DNA from: Raphanus sativus
Taxonomy: Eukaryota; Streptophyta; Magnoliopsida; Brassicales; Brassicaceae
Assembly (NCBI RefSeq): GCF_000801105.2
Contig: NC_079512.1
Span: 25,561,848-25,625,847, forward strand
Direction: 5' to 3'
Length of the DNA: 64,000 nt
Shown piece by piece: positions 24,801 through 34,885 of the stretch. The notes beneath the pieces are model-generated. The model had not been told where the DNA came from, did no database searches, and saw only the letters and a program-made list of their open reading frames with translations. The position numbers and the translations under genes are program-made. Numbering within the stretch: position 1 is the stretch's first letter; every line of letters starts with the position of its first letter.

Positions 24801-25979
24801 ATTTCTCGCTGTTCTGACCTTAGTAACCGCATGAAAGAAAGCACTGTTTCTGTCTCCTCCTTGCAACCATAGGATTCTGCTCCTTTGCCTCCAGAAAAGC
24901 TCTTCCTCTCTATACGCCTTGCTTAGTGCTTCCGTGAGTATCACAATCCTACCAGAGTCTGGTACTGCTGCTGATAATTCTTTTTCCAATTCCTGCTGAT
25001 TGAGAATCATGGCCTTTGTGCAGATTTCTTTTTGAATTTTTGACCATTTGATGATTTCTTTCCTGCATCTCGATATCTTGATCTCAACAGTCTCCTCCGC
25101 ACCCTTTTGCCAAGCTTCTTCAATTATTTTCCGAGCATCTTCATTGTCATTAAGCCGCCTATCATATCTGAACGGTCTCCTCTTTTTTACCTTCTTCGCG
25201 TCCAAATATGTCAAGAGTGGACGGTGGTCCGAGCCCTCATACCGGAGGTAATTGCAGCAGCTTGCTGGAAACATTTCAGCCCATGCCAGGTTGGCCAGAG
25301 TTCTATCAAGGCGAGATTTGATATCGTGGGTGTGTCGTCGACCTCTCCAGGAGAGCTCATCACCTGTATGCTTCACATCCCACAGTCCATTAGTCGATAC
25401 GAAGCTTCTAAAAGGGATAAAAGATCCTTCGCATCTTGCTGGGCCTCCTTCCTTTTCACAGTTATCCAGTATGTCATTGAAGTCTCCCGTTAACGCCCAA
25501 GCAGACTCTCTTCCCTGTCCTAATGTCGAGATTTCCTCCCAAAAATCAGCTCTATTCTCTTGTTGTGGCATTCCATAGATAAAGGTTAGGTAGAACTCTT
25601 TTGACTTGTGGAGCACCTTCGTATCTATGAAATTTGGAGAGGAGCTCAGAACAGTAAGATCAACTTCATTTCTCCAAAACAGAGCAAGACCTCCACTGAG
25701 GCCAGAAGGAGAGATGAGGAGATGGTGTTTATAGACAAGCGTTTCAATATTTGATAGAACAAAATCATCTTGATTTTTAGTTTCCATAAAATACATAATG
25801 TCCGGAGCATGAACACTTCTCAGCTCTCGGACTCTAGGAACTGTCAATTCACCTCCCAATCCTTGACAGTTCCAACTCAGTACGGCTAAGGAATCAGGTC
25901 TGGTGGACCGTGAAAATCCACCTTCCCTCTGCTTGAGCTTGGTCCCGCTACCATCCCCACTGCTGGGGTACCAGTATCC
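21897..25979 (-). CDS. LINE ORF2: endonuclease, reverse transcriptase, RNase H
   Basis: The polyprotein nicks target DNA and copies the element RNA into it. The open frame runs from 25979 to the stop at 21897, but has no ATG until about 25796. The frame upstream of that ATG encodes the expected endonuclease start SWNCQGLGGEL (around 25874-25842), so the true product must include it. Domains in order: AP-type endonuclease (METK, GDFND, GSDHRPL); reverse transcriptase (KTDMSKAYDRIEWDFLE, GLRQGDPLSPYLFIL, catalytic FADD); zf-RVT (KIQHFLWRVL, CKRCGELESISHLFTSCPF); RNase H (WIDGAW, AEALALRNAL, SDSQVL, QADSLARASL). About 1320 residues follow the first TTG of the endonuclease region. It overlaps the end of ORF1 in the -1 frame. 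All key motifs are present. Confidence 0.93.
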   Translation of the reverse strand, partial: GYWYPSSGDGSGTKLKQREGGFSRSTRPDSLAVLSWNCQGLGGELTVPRVRELRSVHAPDIMYFMETKNQDDFVLSNIETLVYKHHLLISPSGLSGGLALFWRNEVDLTVLSSSPNFIDTKVLHKSKEFYLTFIYGMPQQENRADFWEEISTLGQGRESAWALTGDFNDILDNCEKEGGPARCEGSFIPFRSFVSTNGLWDVKHTGDELSWRGRRHTHDIKSRLDRTLANLAWAEMFPASCCNYLRYEGSDHRPLLTYLDAKKVKKRRPFRYDRRLNDNEDARKIIEEAWQKGAEETVEIKISRCRKEIIKWSKIQKEICTKAMILNQQELEKELSAAVPDSGRIVILTEALSKAYREEELFWRQRSRILWLQGGDRNSAFFHAVTKVRTARNQITTIENAEGVPTYEEEDVGKVFEKFYQQLYSSNGESDFSTVEETITCGVTEEMNDSICKIPDQEEVRQALFSINGGKAPGADGFSASFYQSFWSLLGPDIYREIRSFFTTGTMTPRINETHVCLIPKIEAPKTAAEYRPIALCTVRYKIIAKLLTKRLQQFLPSLISQHQTAFVPGRAISDNILVTHETLHYLKNSEAVKRCSMVIKTDMSKAYDRIEWDFLEQVLSKLGFRDICIRWIMECVTTVTYSFLINGAPQGMTTPSRGLRQGDPLSPYLFILCTEVLSGLCKIAQGNGRLLGLQVSQRSPYVNHLLFADDTMIFCKTNERNCRALSDILKRYELSSGQCINQSKSTITFSSKTPESIKERVKSALGITNEGGMGKYLGLPETFGRRKKDVFTGMVDKIRQRSQSWTTRFLSGAGKHVMLQSVLTALPTYSMSSFKIPISLCKRIQSILTRFWWDSSPDVHKIAWVAWSTMALPKSMGGLGFKNFEEYNDSLLAKLGWRIMHNPDSLLSRVLKGKYFPDNSFLESGAKSGASHGWISVMAGKAVLEKGLGFIVGNGESIKVWSDRWLSSSKPEAPIGPPTLDNQELMVADLLNPQTNDWDLEKIRLHLPQYEEKIRLIIPSSLKPRDRQVWLPDASGIYSAKSGYRKLFEEELVQPNQFDWKKEVWNLKVPPKIQHFLWRVLKEAIPVGSLLAIRGIQSALNCKRCGELESISHLFTSCPFAVQFWSQVPLLPPTANQAPSLLFSDWYSSQVHRAGLPPLGVISSPLVPWFLWNLWTARNKLVFEGKVYQVEDIISKAIAEARAWEDANLGKKTLQLKLPSGSSQKLSPYLCWIDGAWQESSRSGGMGWIIKNREGAVICRGSSNRTHVGSALIAEALALRNALKQAKDLLLPSLHIFSDSQVLVTTLCEGRDMNEIAGILTDIRNLATLFCPISYSFIPRLENTQADSLARASLARLVM

Positions 25980-27682
25980 TTACTAGAAGGTAAGTCTTGT
26001 TCTCTTGATGTCTTATCAGTACAGAGCCGTTTTCGAGCTGGGGGTCTCCCTCTAGCTGCCCTTTGTTTTGTTGTGCGGGCTCCTTGAAGAGGGCTCTGGT
26101 TTCCTCGAGCTTTAACTGTCGCTGTGACTTTACCCGTAGGAGCCTTTTTTGTTGCTGGTTTGCGTTGAGTAGGTTTCTTTGTGGCAGCTCTAACTGGGTT
26201 TTTCTTTCTTGAGGCAGACGCCACTCCTAGTCGTAGTGCTGCTGGTGTTCTCTGTGGTTCTTCCACCAGCGGACTCTGATGCTCTCCATCTTCATATTGA
26301 ACTTCAACATCTTGAAGTCTTGCAAGTAGGGAGCTCGATAATCCTGTTGCCCTTTGCAGTTCTTCATTTGGCGGTTCAATCCTTTCAAGTGCTGAGATTC
26401 TTTCAATTGAGGGGATGATTCCTTCCTCAATCCTTTCTAGTGCAGAAACCCTTACTGCTGAGAGATTTGGTTGTTCCTCAATCCTATCAAGAGCTGAGAT
26501 ACGTTCTCTTGACCTGCTGTTAACTTCTACACCTTCCGGAGCATCCGGTAACATCATCTTTTCTCTAGGAGGTCTTGGGGGTGGGGTACGAGAACTCAGA
26601 GATTTTTGTCCTCCTTCGTGGTGCCTTTCCATCTCCTTACTGCGATATACTGGAGACCGTTCTCTAGAGGTTCTTCTGATTGGCGTATGATAACGCTGAG
26701 GAGGAAAACTATGTTGAGATGATAGCTCACGCTGTTGCCCTCTCTCTCTCTCCCTCTTTCTTCCTTCCAGGACTCTTCTTTCATCCACTCGTGAGAAGTT
26801 TGATCTCGATCTCTCGTTGAGGGAAGACCTTCCCCTATCTGGCTCTTGAATACGAGAGTAGATAGGGCGATGGCTGTTTATCGTGTGATCTCTTGACTCT
26901 AGTCCCCTCTCTCTTGAGTTGAATGAGGTTGACCTTCTGTGATCATGCTTGCGACGGTGGTCTTCTAGTTTCTTCAGAGTGTTGTGTTGGCTTATCCCTT
27001 GCTGAATATCTATCTTGTTGTCTTTATCCCTATTCAGAGGGCAAGTGTCTTTCTCGTGACAGAGAGAGTAACAGATGAAGCAGTGTTTCTCCAACTTCTC
27101 ATACTCTAAATCAACTGTGATTATTTCGCCATCCACTTCCACAGGTATATTCATTTCCAGTTTCCTCAAGCCATCAACGAGGATACGGATTCTTCCATGC
27201 TTCACATCTTTATCGAGGATCTTACCAAGCTCCTCTCCTATCGTCGTCAGTGATAACTCAGTCCAGTAGTGTAATGGTAGCCCATGGACTCTTATCCAGA
27301 AGGCTATCATACGAGGGAAAGAGTTAGATACCACTGGTTCCCATCTTTGGAGGAGGATCATCCATCGCTTGTAGTGGTAGGGACCTTTTCTGAGTACCGA
27401 TTGCAGTGCTTCTTCAGAAGTGAAGCGTATCTGGAAGAGGTCTGGACCCAATTCTCTGCCTGTCAGCTCTCCTTCCACATTCCAGTACTGGATAAGCCAG
27501 TCCACTACCCACTGTGTCTTCTGGACTGTTGGATTTGTCACACGGCCTATCAGAGTGAGCCTGTGTTCTTCTATCAGGTTCGAGTTGTCGCTTGGAGGGA
27601 GTCTCACCGGAGCTCGCCTATTCTCTCGAGAAGAGTCTGCTGCCCATTTTCCTTTTTCTGTTCTTGAGTACTTGTGCGCCAT
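25886..27682 (-). CDS. LINE ORF1: gag-like nucleic-acid-binding protein
   Basis: A 598-residue protein expected to bind the element RNA. It starts at ATG 27682. Residues about 35-195 match the DUF4283 domain common in plant LINE ORF1 (LIGRVTNPTVQKTQWVVDWL, FWIRVHGLPLHYWTE). A CCHC zinc knuckle CFICYSLCHEKDTC follows near residue 200. The remainder is low-complexity and rich in Arg, Ser and Glu. It has a four-times repeated SALERIE-like motif (residues 390-440) and a basic Ala/Lys/Arg-rich tail. It ends with TAG at 25888-25886, inside the ORF2 open frame. No disabling changes are seen. Confidence 0.9.
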   Translation of the reverse strand: MAHKYSRTEKGKWAADSSRENRRAPVRLPPSDNSNLIEEHRLTLIGRVTNPTVQKTQWVVDWLIQYWNVEGELTGRELGPDLFQIRFTSEEALQSVLRKGPYHYKRWMILLQRWEPVVSNSFPRMIAFWIRVHGLPLHYWTELSLTTIGEELGKILDKDVKHGRIRILVDGLRKLEMNIPVEVDGEIITVDLEYEKLEKHCFICYSLCHEKDTCPLNRDKDNKIDIQQGISQHNTLKKLEDHRRKHDHRRSTSFNSRERGLESRDHTINSHRPIYSRIQEPDRGRSSLNERSRSNFSRVDERRVLEGRKRERERGQQRELSSQHSFPPQRYHTPIRRTSRERSPVYRSKEMERHHEGGQKSLSSRTPPPRPPREKMMLPDAPEGVEVNSRSRERISALDRIEEQPNLSAVRVSALERIEEGIIPSIERISALERIEPPNEELQRATGLSSSLLARLQDVEVQYEDGEHQSPLVEEPQRTPAALRLGVASASRKKNPVRAATKKPTQRKPATKKAPTGKVTATVKARGNQSPLQGARTTKQRAARGRPPARKRLCTDKTSREQDLPSSKDTGTPAVGMVAGPSSSRGKVDFHGPPDLIP

Positions 27683-28094
27683 GAGTTCTGTAGGAGATGA
27701 ACTCTTTAGATCTCTAACAAGTTGAAGCTTTATCTAAGCTGGGGAAGATCTTTTAACTGTCCTCAATCACGAGGTAAATATAAGATAGCTGGGACTTCTC
27801 AGGTGTCGGAGCAAAGATTCTTCATTTCGTTGTAGTTTGAAATGTAGAGGATAACTCTGGAAAATAGACACAGAGACGAAGTCTCCATGCGTGGATCTAT
27901 CTCTGGACCGAAGGATTTTTTATTTGCTGGATTTTAGGTCATCGGAGGAATTTTGATGCGGCGGAGCTTCACTGGTCTACGACGGAGGAGTAAAGATGTT
28001 GCGGAGGAAATTACACCCGTGGAGAGGGAGCAGCTAGCATCGAAATCTGTGCCTGGGAGCAAATCGATTCCGTCTAGATTCCCACATTAGTGGT

Positions 28095-28114
28095 ATCATG
28101 TCATTTATTATCTT
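28095..28114 (+). repeat. LINE target-site duplication, right copy
   Basis: Identical to 21824-21843 (ATCATGTCATTTATTATCTT). It marks the 5' junction of the LINE on the minus strand. Confidence 0.9.
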
Positions 28115-30849
28115 AAGTATATTTATGAGTAGGAAAGCGTAGACACAAGGAACAAAGATACATGGATCTTCCACTTTCGTACCTTCTTCTCTTCTTCCAC
28201 ATACTCATGCATATATATAACTTGTGGAATGAGTATGAGTGTATGACTTTTTTTTTTAGTATGAGTGCATAACTAACTGGTGTATTTATTATCTATATAG
28301 AATGTATAATAATGATTAGGATCAAATAAACCAATGAGGTATTAGTTATGTGACATTATAATTGTATGTTAGTTTTAGGTAGTTTAGAAACACATATAAT
28401 GTCTACACAACCAAATAAATAATCATGAGGGTCAATGGGCATTTTGTTTCACGCATTGCTGGCTTTGCCTGTTGCTCGATAATGCTCTTTTCATGCAATC
28501 TTGATAACCATATTTTAAGTCAAGTCGCACTTATTTTTTTTTTTATATATAAGTCGCATTTTATTGTACTGACTACTTTCTCTTATTCATTTTTAAAGTA
28601 ATCCTATATTTTTAAATTCTAATCTCGATGAATTATTCACCAATACTTAAATTTTAATTAGTAAATATCGTAGAAATATATAAGTTGTCGATATATAGGT
28701 ATAAGAAAGAAGTCTCTGTTCGACTTTAGTATCCGAATGGTAAGATACAAATTCTTAACAATATTTAACCAACCAAACTGATCTAAATATGTTCTGTACC
28801 GAACCACATTAATGATTATTAACTGGTTTAGTTCAGTATCCTTCCTCTGCGCTGCTTCAACTAATAGGTTACTTGAGCAATACAAAATAAAACCAATTTT
28901 CATAATAACACTACTATTAATCGTTTGTTTGTTCTTTAGCATCGACCTATTTGTCGTAAGTATTGTTAGTAAAACAAAGAATAAATCAACTTCTGCGCCT
29001 TGGATAAAGATATGTGTATGTGCGTTATTGATGTAATTTTTTTAAAAATGTAATAAAAGACAAGAAAATAGTGTCCATTTATCAAATCAACCTACTTATA
29101 AGTTAAAAAGTAATGAATAGTCAATATCTTTTCTTAATGAATAGTCAATACCAACATTAACAATATTGGAGGTAAATTTCTTAAATACATTGTGGAGTTG
29201 GATAGAAAAGAAAAGAGTACATATAGTTTCAATCACCGTTGTAGTTGTTGAGAAGTTACTACAACTAAGATTTCTTACAACTGCGCATAGCATTTATTAT
29301 TACTTCTACACTGTTTAAAAAATCTCGAGAATAACTGTACATAAAAATATCGAAAACCTAATTTGTATACTCAAGTGTATTTGAAGTAAGTGGGAGAAAA
29401 TATTTTGTAAAGTGTATACCCATAGAAGATTGAATAGAAGAAAATCCACAATTAATATTTGCGTGATCCAACGCTACCCTCTTCAATTCATCACATGAGT
29501 TTTGCACACTCTATCCCTCTCACACATTTTGTTTTCTTCTATTTTCTTGTATTTATCCCAAAATTAATCCAATGTATCACGCAAATTAGGGAAAACAGAA
29601 AATAAAATTTCCAAAAGACAAAATGATGAAGGTGTTGGTAAATAAAGTTAAAAATGTACGTAAATGAAATGATGTCTTTATTTCACAACAATGGGTTTGA
29701 ACATTAGATTGGCTATGTTCTAATATTTTTCTATTTTCAGTTTAAATCTCTGAAACTCTAGAATATTGATAAGCTTTTTATTAAAGAAAACTCTAGAATA
29801 TTGATTCTTCAATGACATTGTTTCAGAACCACGCTCTTACATTCTTCTACTAAATTGGTTCACCATGTTCTTCTACCAATTGTGAAATTTTGTCTAGTCC
29901 ATTTAAACTCATCATATTTGACAAATTAATTATTCGAGAGATGAGTTTGAGTGATGTGCTGCTAACTAAATTAATATCTTCCTAGAGTCGTAAAGAGAGA
30001 AGGAGATTATAAATGAGAAGAAGATTTGACATGACGAGCCAATGAACAAGAATGTAGTACAGTCAATCAACCTTTATATTTGATATTGGGATTTATATTC
30101 TGCAACAATTTCTTGCAAGCAATCGTTTCTAATGCTTTGTGCACAATGCTTGTTGCATTGGCATTGGTCCGGGAGTAACATTTATTGTATAATATATAAA
30201 TTCACCCGTCTTATATAGATAAAAAGTTTTTAAAAAATCGCTTATACATATAACTTTTTGTTTTCTATATTTTTATAGTTTAGAAATAGTAGATTCTATA
30301 TTTAAAAAAATATTAAATTTCATAGATTTAATTTTATTAAAAGCTGATAAATTATAGATAATATTTATATGAAATAAATTTAATATATTTTCTTAAAATA
30401 TCTTCGTATAAAGTGAAGAGACTATTTTTTTATTTATCCTTTATGAATAGTGGAGTAGTTGATTTTTCTTGTCTTCGACTAAATTGAATGTTATTGCTGT
30501 GTTTTTACTATCTCAAAGGACATGCTCAGAAGTATAACATTGTTTCATCCTAGATTCAAATTCAGATAAAGCCATTATCATGTTTCTATTAATTTAATAT
30601 GCTTATTTAAACTAAATTTTAATCTCTGTAATTTAGTTTTTTTATCAATTTTAGTTATTGTAAAGACTTCAGGCTAAATTAGCTATTGCAAATGAAACAT
30701 TAAATATATTTTATTTAAATACATACCAGAATGAAAAAAAAATAATTAACAGAAATATAGTAGCTCAGCTCGACCCACCAGCCCTTCTATATATCATTCC
30801 CTCCAACTCTTTCCCCTTTCCAATAAAAAAAAGAAAAAAGCTGAGCTCA
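28115..30849. other. intergenic DNA upstream of OFP13, no gene seen
   Basis: I see no supported gene, RNA or clear transposon terminus. The last 100 bp before 30850 contain a TATA-like CTATATATC (30787-30795) followed by a pyrimidine-rich leader, likely the OFP13 core promoter. Confidence 0.45.
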
Positions 30850-31617
30850 ATGGGGAAGAAGACGAAGCTCTCCTCTCTGTTCAGAGGAAGTGCCCGAGGA
30901 TTACTGTCTTCTCCTCTCTGCTCCAATGCGAAAACACTTTCATTCCGAGTCAAAGACGACGACGACGACGACGACATGATCAAGACGGTTAACTCGGTCT
31001 TCTTCGACCACAACCACAACGGAGAAGAGGCCGAGACGCCCGAGTCATGGTTCACGAACTCGTCCGAGACGGCGAGTCACTCAACAACCGAGTCGGAACA
31101 AGACCTCGACGCGGAGTCGCTGGAGACGGTCGTCAGAGGAGTGGTTAGATCGGAGCGGCTGTTCTTCGATCCACCGGGAGTCGCTAGCTCCATGATCGTG
31201 GAAGAGACCGACGAGAAACCGAAGAAGGCGGTGGAAGAGGATCGGGATCGTATCGAGGAGATCGGCGTCTCGGTGGCGATGGAATCGGAGGATCCGTACG
31301 GGGATTTCCGGCGATCGATGGAGGAGATGGTGAGGAGCCACGGCGAGTTGGCGAAGGACTGGGAGAGCTTGGAGTCGATGCTCGAGTGGTACTTGAGGAT
31401 GAACGAGAGGAGGAGCCGCGACGTGATCATCAGCGCTTTCGTCGATCTCGTCTACGGACTCTCCGATGATGGTTCTGGTGGCGGGACGTCGTCGGTGTCG
31501 GATTCGGCTCGTTACTCTACGGCCGTATCGTCTTTGCCGTCGTCGCCGTTATATTCGTTATCGTCTAAAGGTCAGACGGAGGAGATTGAAGAAGAAGATG
31601 AGAGACGGAGCCGTTAG
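30850..31617 (+). CDS. OFP13: OVATE family protein (OFP13 ortholog)
   Basis: OFPs are plant-specific transcriptional repressors that act with TALE homeodomain proteins and shape organs. This intronless gene encodes 255 residues from MGKKTKLSSLFRGS. The N-terminus is basic, followed by a run of Asp (GAC repeat, 30955-30975) near residue 36-42. The OVATE domain is at about residues 140-200: MESEDPYGDFRRSMEEM, then W..LE..L.WYL.MN, then HDVI-like RDVIISAFVDLVYGLS. A Ser-rich acidic tail closes the protein. Lack of introns and length match OFP13 (At5g04820), and so does its position between RPS17 and RTM2. The frame is intact. Confidence 0.9.
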   Translation: MGKKTKLSSLFRGSARGLLSSPLCSNAKTLSFRVKDDDDDDDMIKTVNSVFFDHNHNGEEAETPESWFTNSSETASHSTTESEQDLDAESLETVVRGVVRSERLFFDPPGVASSMIVEETDEKPKKAVEEDRDRIEEIGVSVAMESEDPYGDFRRSMEEMVRSHGELAKDWESLESMLEWYLRMNERRSRDVIISAFVDLVYGLSDDGSGGGTSSVSDSARYSTAVSSLPSSPLYSLSSKGQTEEIEEEDERRSR

Positions 31618-33333
31618 TTTTGTTTGTTTGTAATTCTAATTTTAATATCCTTTTATCGGATTAACTTTTTTTGGATTTATGTAAAAAGTAATTGTAGTGG
31701 TTAGTGGAAAATCATATATTTTGTTCGTAGCGAAAATATGGAAATAGTAGAAATAAATAGTATTTTCTTTAAGATTTTAGTATAATATGAAACAAAAATA
31801 CGTTTATTGAATAAACGCAGTGAAATAAGAAGAGTATTAAGAAAATTGTGCAAATATCAAATGTATTATTTAAACGTTATAACTTCTATTTATTCTAATT
31901 TCATTCAGTAAAATTTGTAAATTAAATAAATATATTTCTTCCAAATTTCATTTTGAAAGTACTTCGTGAGTTTTCTTAGAAAAGTGTACCTTACATGGAA
32001 ACATTTAATTATCAAATTTGACGTGTTAACAGCATTTGGTTTGACCCTTATAAAGTGTACCTAACTAATAAATCTGTTTACTAGTGTTAATCACGTGCAA
32101 GTCAATATCTTGAAAGTAAGAGGCTCTTGATCTAGTAAAACAACTGTGACAAGTCATGTTCTCTTCTGTTCGAATGCGATTTAGAAGTAGCTTAGGTTAA
32201 AATGATTTGATTTATAGCTCGTAAATATCTCCAAATATCTACATATAAAACCAAACCGGATATCCGTATTTTTTCGAAGTAAAATAAATTAGAAAATTTA
32301 GTATTCGTAATCTAAACATATCACAAGTACCTTCAAAAATAAATATATCCGATCTGTGTCGAGTCCTATTTTATATAGACATATGTAATAAAAAAATATT
32401 CAAAATTTATGTATAAAATATGAATTGTTCGGTAAAAGCTATGTTTTTTCCAGTAAATACAGAAGGATACTGTATTTTTTGAGGATGCCTCAAAAGAGAA
32501 TGTTGGCCTATACTGAGTTTGAAATGAAACAAAGGAGCGTTGTGATTTTTGTATTTTGTATTGTGAAATGAAGGAAGAGTAGCATGAGATTAGCAATGGT
32601 GCTGTGGTCACACACATACACACCTTGTGAATCCAAAACATCATAGACCTACTTTTCTTCTCTTATCTCTTTTATTTATTGCTCTACATTTAATTCTGTG
32701 ACCTCAATTCAAAAAAAAATCTGTGACCAACCTAAACGACGACGTTTAAAGTTCCATCTTTCTCTTCATCATTTTCTTACTCAAATTCACACAATTATTC
32801 TTTGTTAAGAAACACTTATATATTGGGCTGGCCCTCAGATAAATCATATATATATCTTCATTTACCACTCTATATCAAACACCTGTAAAATAATGACACA
32901 TATTTGGTGTTACATGCACTGATGCACATCCAAATCATGAAATCCAACAGCTATAAGCATAATTTCTGTTATCATTCAAATCTTTTAAAGGTTTCAAGAT
33001 TCTAGTGCTTCGTGTAATACCATTGAGAGTTGATAACATCTCCTCAGCGATAAAATTGACGTGTTTGGGAAACACAGGGCATTATACTTGTGCACGAAGC
33101 AACTCTTTATTCTTTCTTTGTAAGAGAAGAAACATACGATGATGACCTGAGACTAAAGAAGGGTGAACAGAAGACATAGCCGCAAAACTAGGTATATCCG
33201 ATGCATGACACAAGAGAAAATGGCTAGGCATTGAAGAAACTCAAATCTTATTTATATGCAGAGCAATAAACCCTAATGAATATTCATTAACCAATTCAGA
33301 AAGAGATCACCGGAGAGAAAATAAATTTAATCA
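31618..33333. other. intergenic DNA between OFP13 and RTM2
   Basis: OFP13 3' region, then AT-rich sequence with no supported gene. In Arabidopsis several genes lie between these two, and none is recognisable here. The last 50 bp before 33334 are the purine-rich leader of RTM2. Confidence 0.45.
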
Positions 33334-34394
33334 ATGGCAGCAAGACAGCAACCAAAAGGAACAGGATTAGGGGTTCAGTATGTGGATCTTGTCCCCAAAT
33401 CCGAATGGAAAGAACAACCTGAGGCCAATATACTCACTATTGATCTTCCAGGTTGGTATATATACAAAATAAACATATTAATTAGTTTTAAGTCTTTGTG
33501 GTGGTTTTAGTTCTGATGTGAATTGGTTTTTAAAGGTTTTGCAAAGGAGCAAGTGAAGGTAACCTTTGTGCACACCTCGAAGATGTTAAGAGTCATGGGA
33601 GAACGTCCCCTGGCTGATCGGAGATGGAGCCGTTTCAACGAAGTGTTTACAGTTCCACAGAATTGTCTAGTGGATAAGATCCATGGGAGCTTTAATAACA
33701 ACACTCTCACCATCACCATGCCTAAGGAGACGATTACAAAGATGCCTAATGTACCAGAAACTTCTAAAACTGTGGCTGAGAGGGTGGAGAAGCTAGAGGA
33801 GAAGAGGCTGTTGGAAGAAGCTAGAAAGAAGGAAGCAGAGGCTGAGAAGATCAAGAAGCTTCTTGAAGAGAAAGAGGGGATAATTAGAAAGCTGCAAGAA
33901 GAAGCTAAAGCAAAAGAGATGGCTGAGGCGAAGAAGCTGCAAGAGGAAGCTAAAGCAAAAGAGATGGCTGAGGCAAAGAAGATGCAAGAAGAAGCTAAAG
34001 AAAAAGAGATGGCTGAAGCGAGAAAGCTTCAAGAAGAAACTATAGCAAAAGAGAAAGCTGAGGCAAAAAAGCTTGAAGAAGAGGCTAAAGCAAAAGAGAA
34101 GCTTGCGGAAGAAGCTGCACTAGAGAAGAGCATCCAGGAGAAGAAGTCTGTGGACTCTACCAAATCCGTGTCTGAAAGAGTAAGCGAGGTTATGAAATCA
34201 GCGGAAGAGAAACTAGGTTACTTGGGGGAGAAGGAAAAGAAAATAAGGAAAGGAATATTGGAGAAAGTAAGGGGAAAAGATTTAACAAGTGAAGAGAAGA
34301 AGTCAATGGTAAATATAGGAGTGGCTACTCTGGTTCTGTTTGCACTTGGAGCTTACGTTTCTTACACCTTTTGCTCATCTTCTTCTTCTTCATC

Positions 34395-34428
<34 letters not shown>

Positions 34429-34476
34429 ACTTCTACGTCTCCTTCTTCTTCATCACCTTCTACAAAACCAGAATGA
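33334..34476 (+). CDS. RTM2: RTM2-like protein: small heat-shock-like domain with C-terminal anchor
   Basis: In Arabidopsis, RTM2 acts in phloem sieve elements to block long-distance movement of tobacco etch potyvirus. Two exons join in frame, 33334-33451 and 33536-34476, giving 352 residues from [11 protein letters not shown]. Residues about 15-125 form an alpha-crystallin/Hsp20-like domain ([17 protein letters not shown] at its end). Residues about 158-232 are five copies of a 15-residue charged repeat (type [15 protein letters not shown]), predicted coiled coil. One membrane helix ([19 protein letters not shown]) lies near residue 300, followed by a Ser run encoded by a TCN microsatellite and a short tail. 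The known RTM2 layout is the same. Position next to OFP13 and SUVH1 matches At5g04890. Whether this allele restricts any virus cannot be seen from sequence. Confidence 0.9.
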
Positions 34477-34885
34477 TATGTTCTGAAGATGTGAGAAGGA
34501 GAACATTTATATATACTCTGTAAATGTGATATACTGTATTGTGTAATGTAATAAAAGTTTTATTGATCGTGAAAGAGTTTGCTTTTTTTTTTTAATAATT
34601 ATTTTGGTATTGTCCAACAACAAACATACAATTGTTATGGGATTCTGACAAAATCTGCCAACTGCAAGAAATGCAAATTACAAGCTTTTAACAGTTTTGA
34701 AGGTTCTCTACGTACTATTTCTACTAGGACAGTGGCAAACTATTAGTACCAATGCCCTTCATTTCAATATCCTATCTCAGCTGCTCTTCTAGTGAGTGGA
34801 AACCAATTCATAACAAAAACACAGAGCTAATAATGATAACGCCAGGCCAGCCACAAATATCTAAGTTGCAAAAAAGAAAGAGAAC
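34477..34885. other. RTM2 3' region and spacer
   Basis: It contains the likely RTM2 polyadenylation region (AATAAA-like AATAAAAG near 34549) and unassigned sequence. The missing 3' exons of the VPS36 relic would be expected here on the minus strand, but I could not recognise them. Confidence 0.4.

Larger units (their letters stand above)
21844..28094 (-). mobile_element. full-length non-LTR retrotransposon (plant L1-type LINE)
   Basis: A 6.25-kb element on the minus strand has a 5' untranslated region (28094-27683), a gag-like ORF1, an ORF2 with endonuclease, reverse transcriptase and RNase H, a short 3' tail and poly(A) (T run at 21842-21855). It is bracketed by identical 20-bp target-site duplications. 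Both reading frames are uninterrupted, so the insertion looks recent. It lies in the RPS17-OFP13 spacer and interrupts no recognisable gene. Confidence 0.95.

Noticed and set aside
30170..30450. Possible MITE upstream of OFP13
   Set aside because: Weakly mirrored AT-rich ends, but no defined inverted repeat or target duplication could be shown.
33793..34032. Phe/Leu/Ser-rich minus-strand frame opposite RTM2
   Set aside because: Antisense shadow of the RTM2 repeat region; not membrane-protein evidence.
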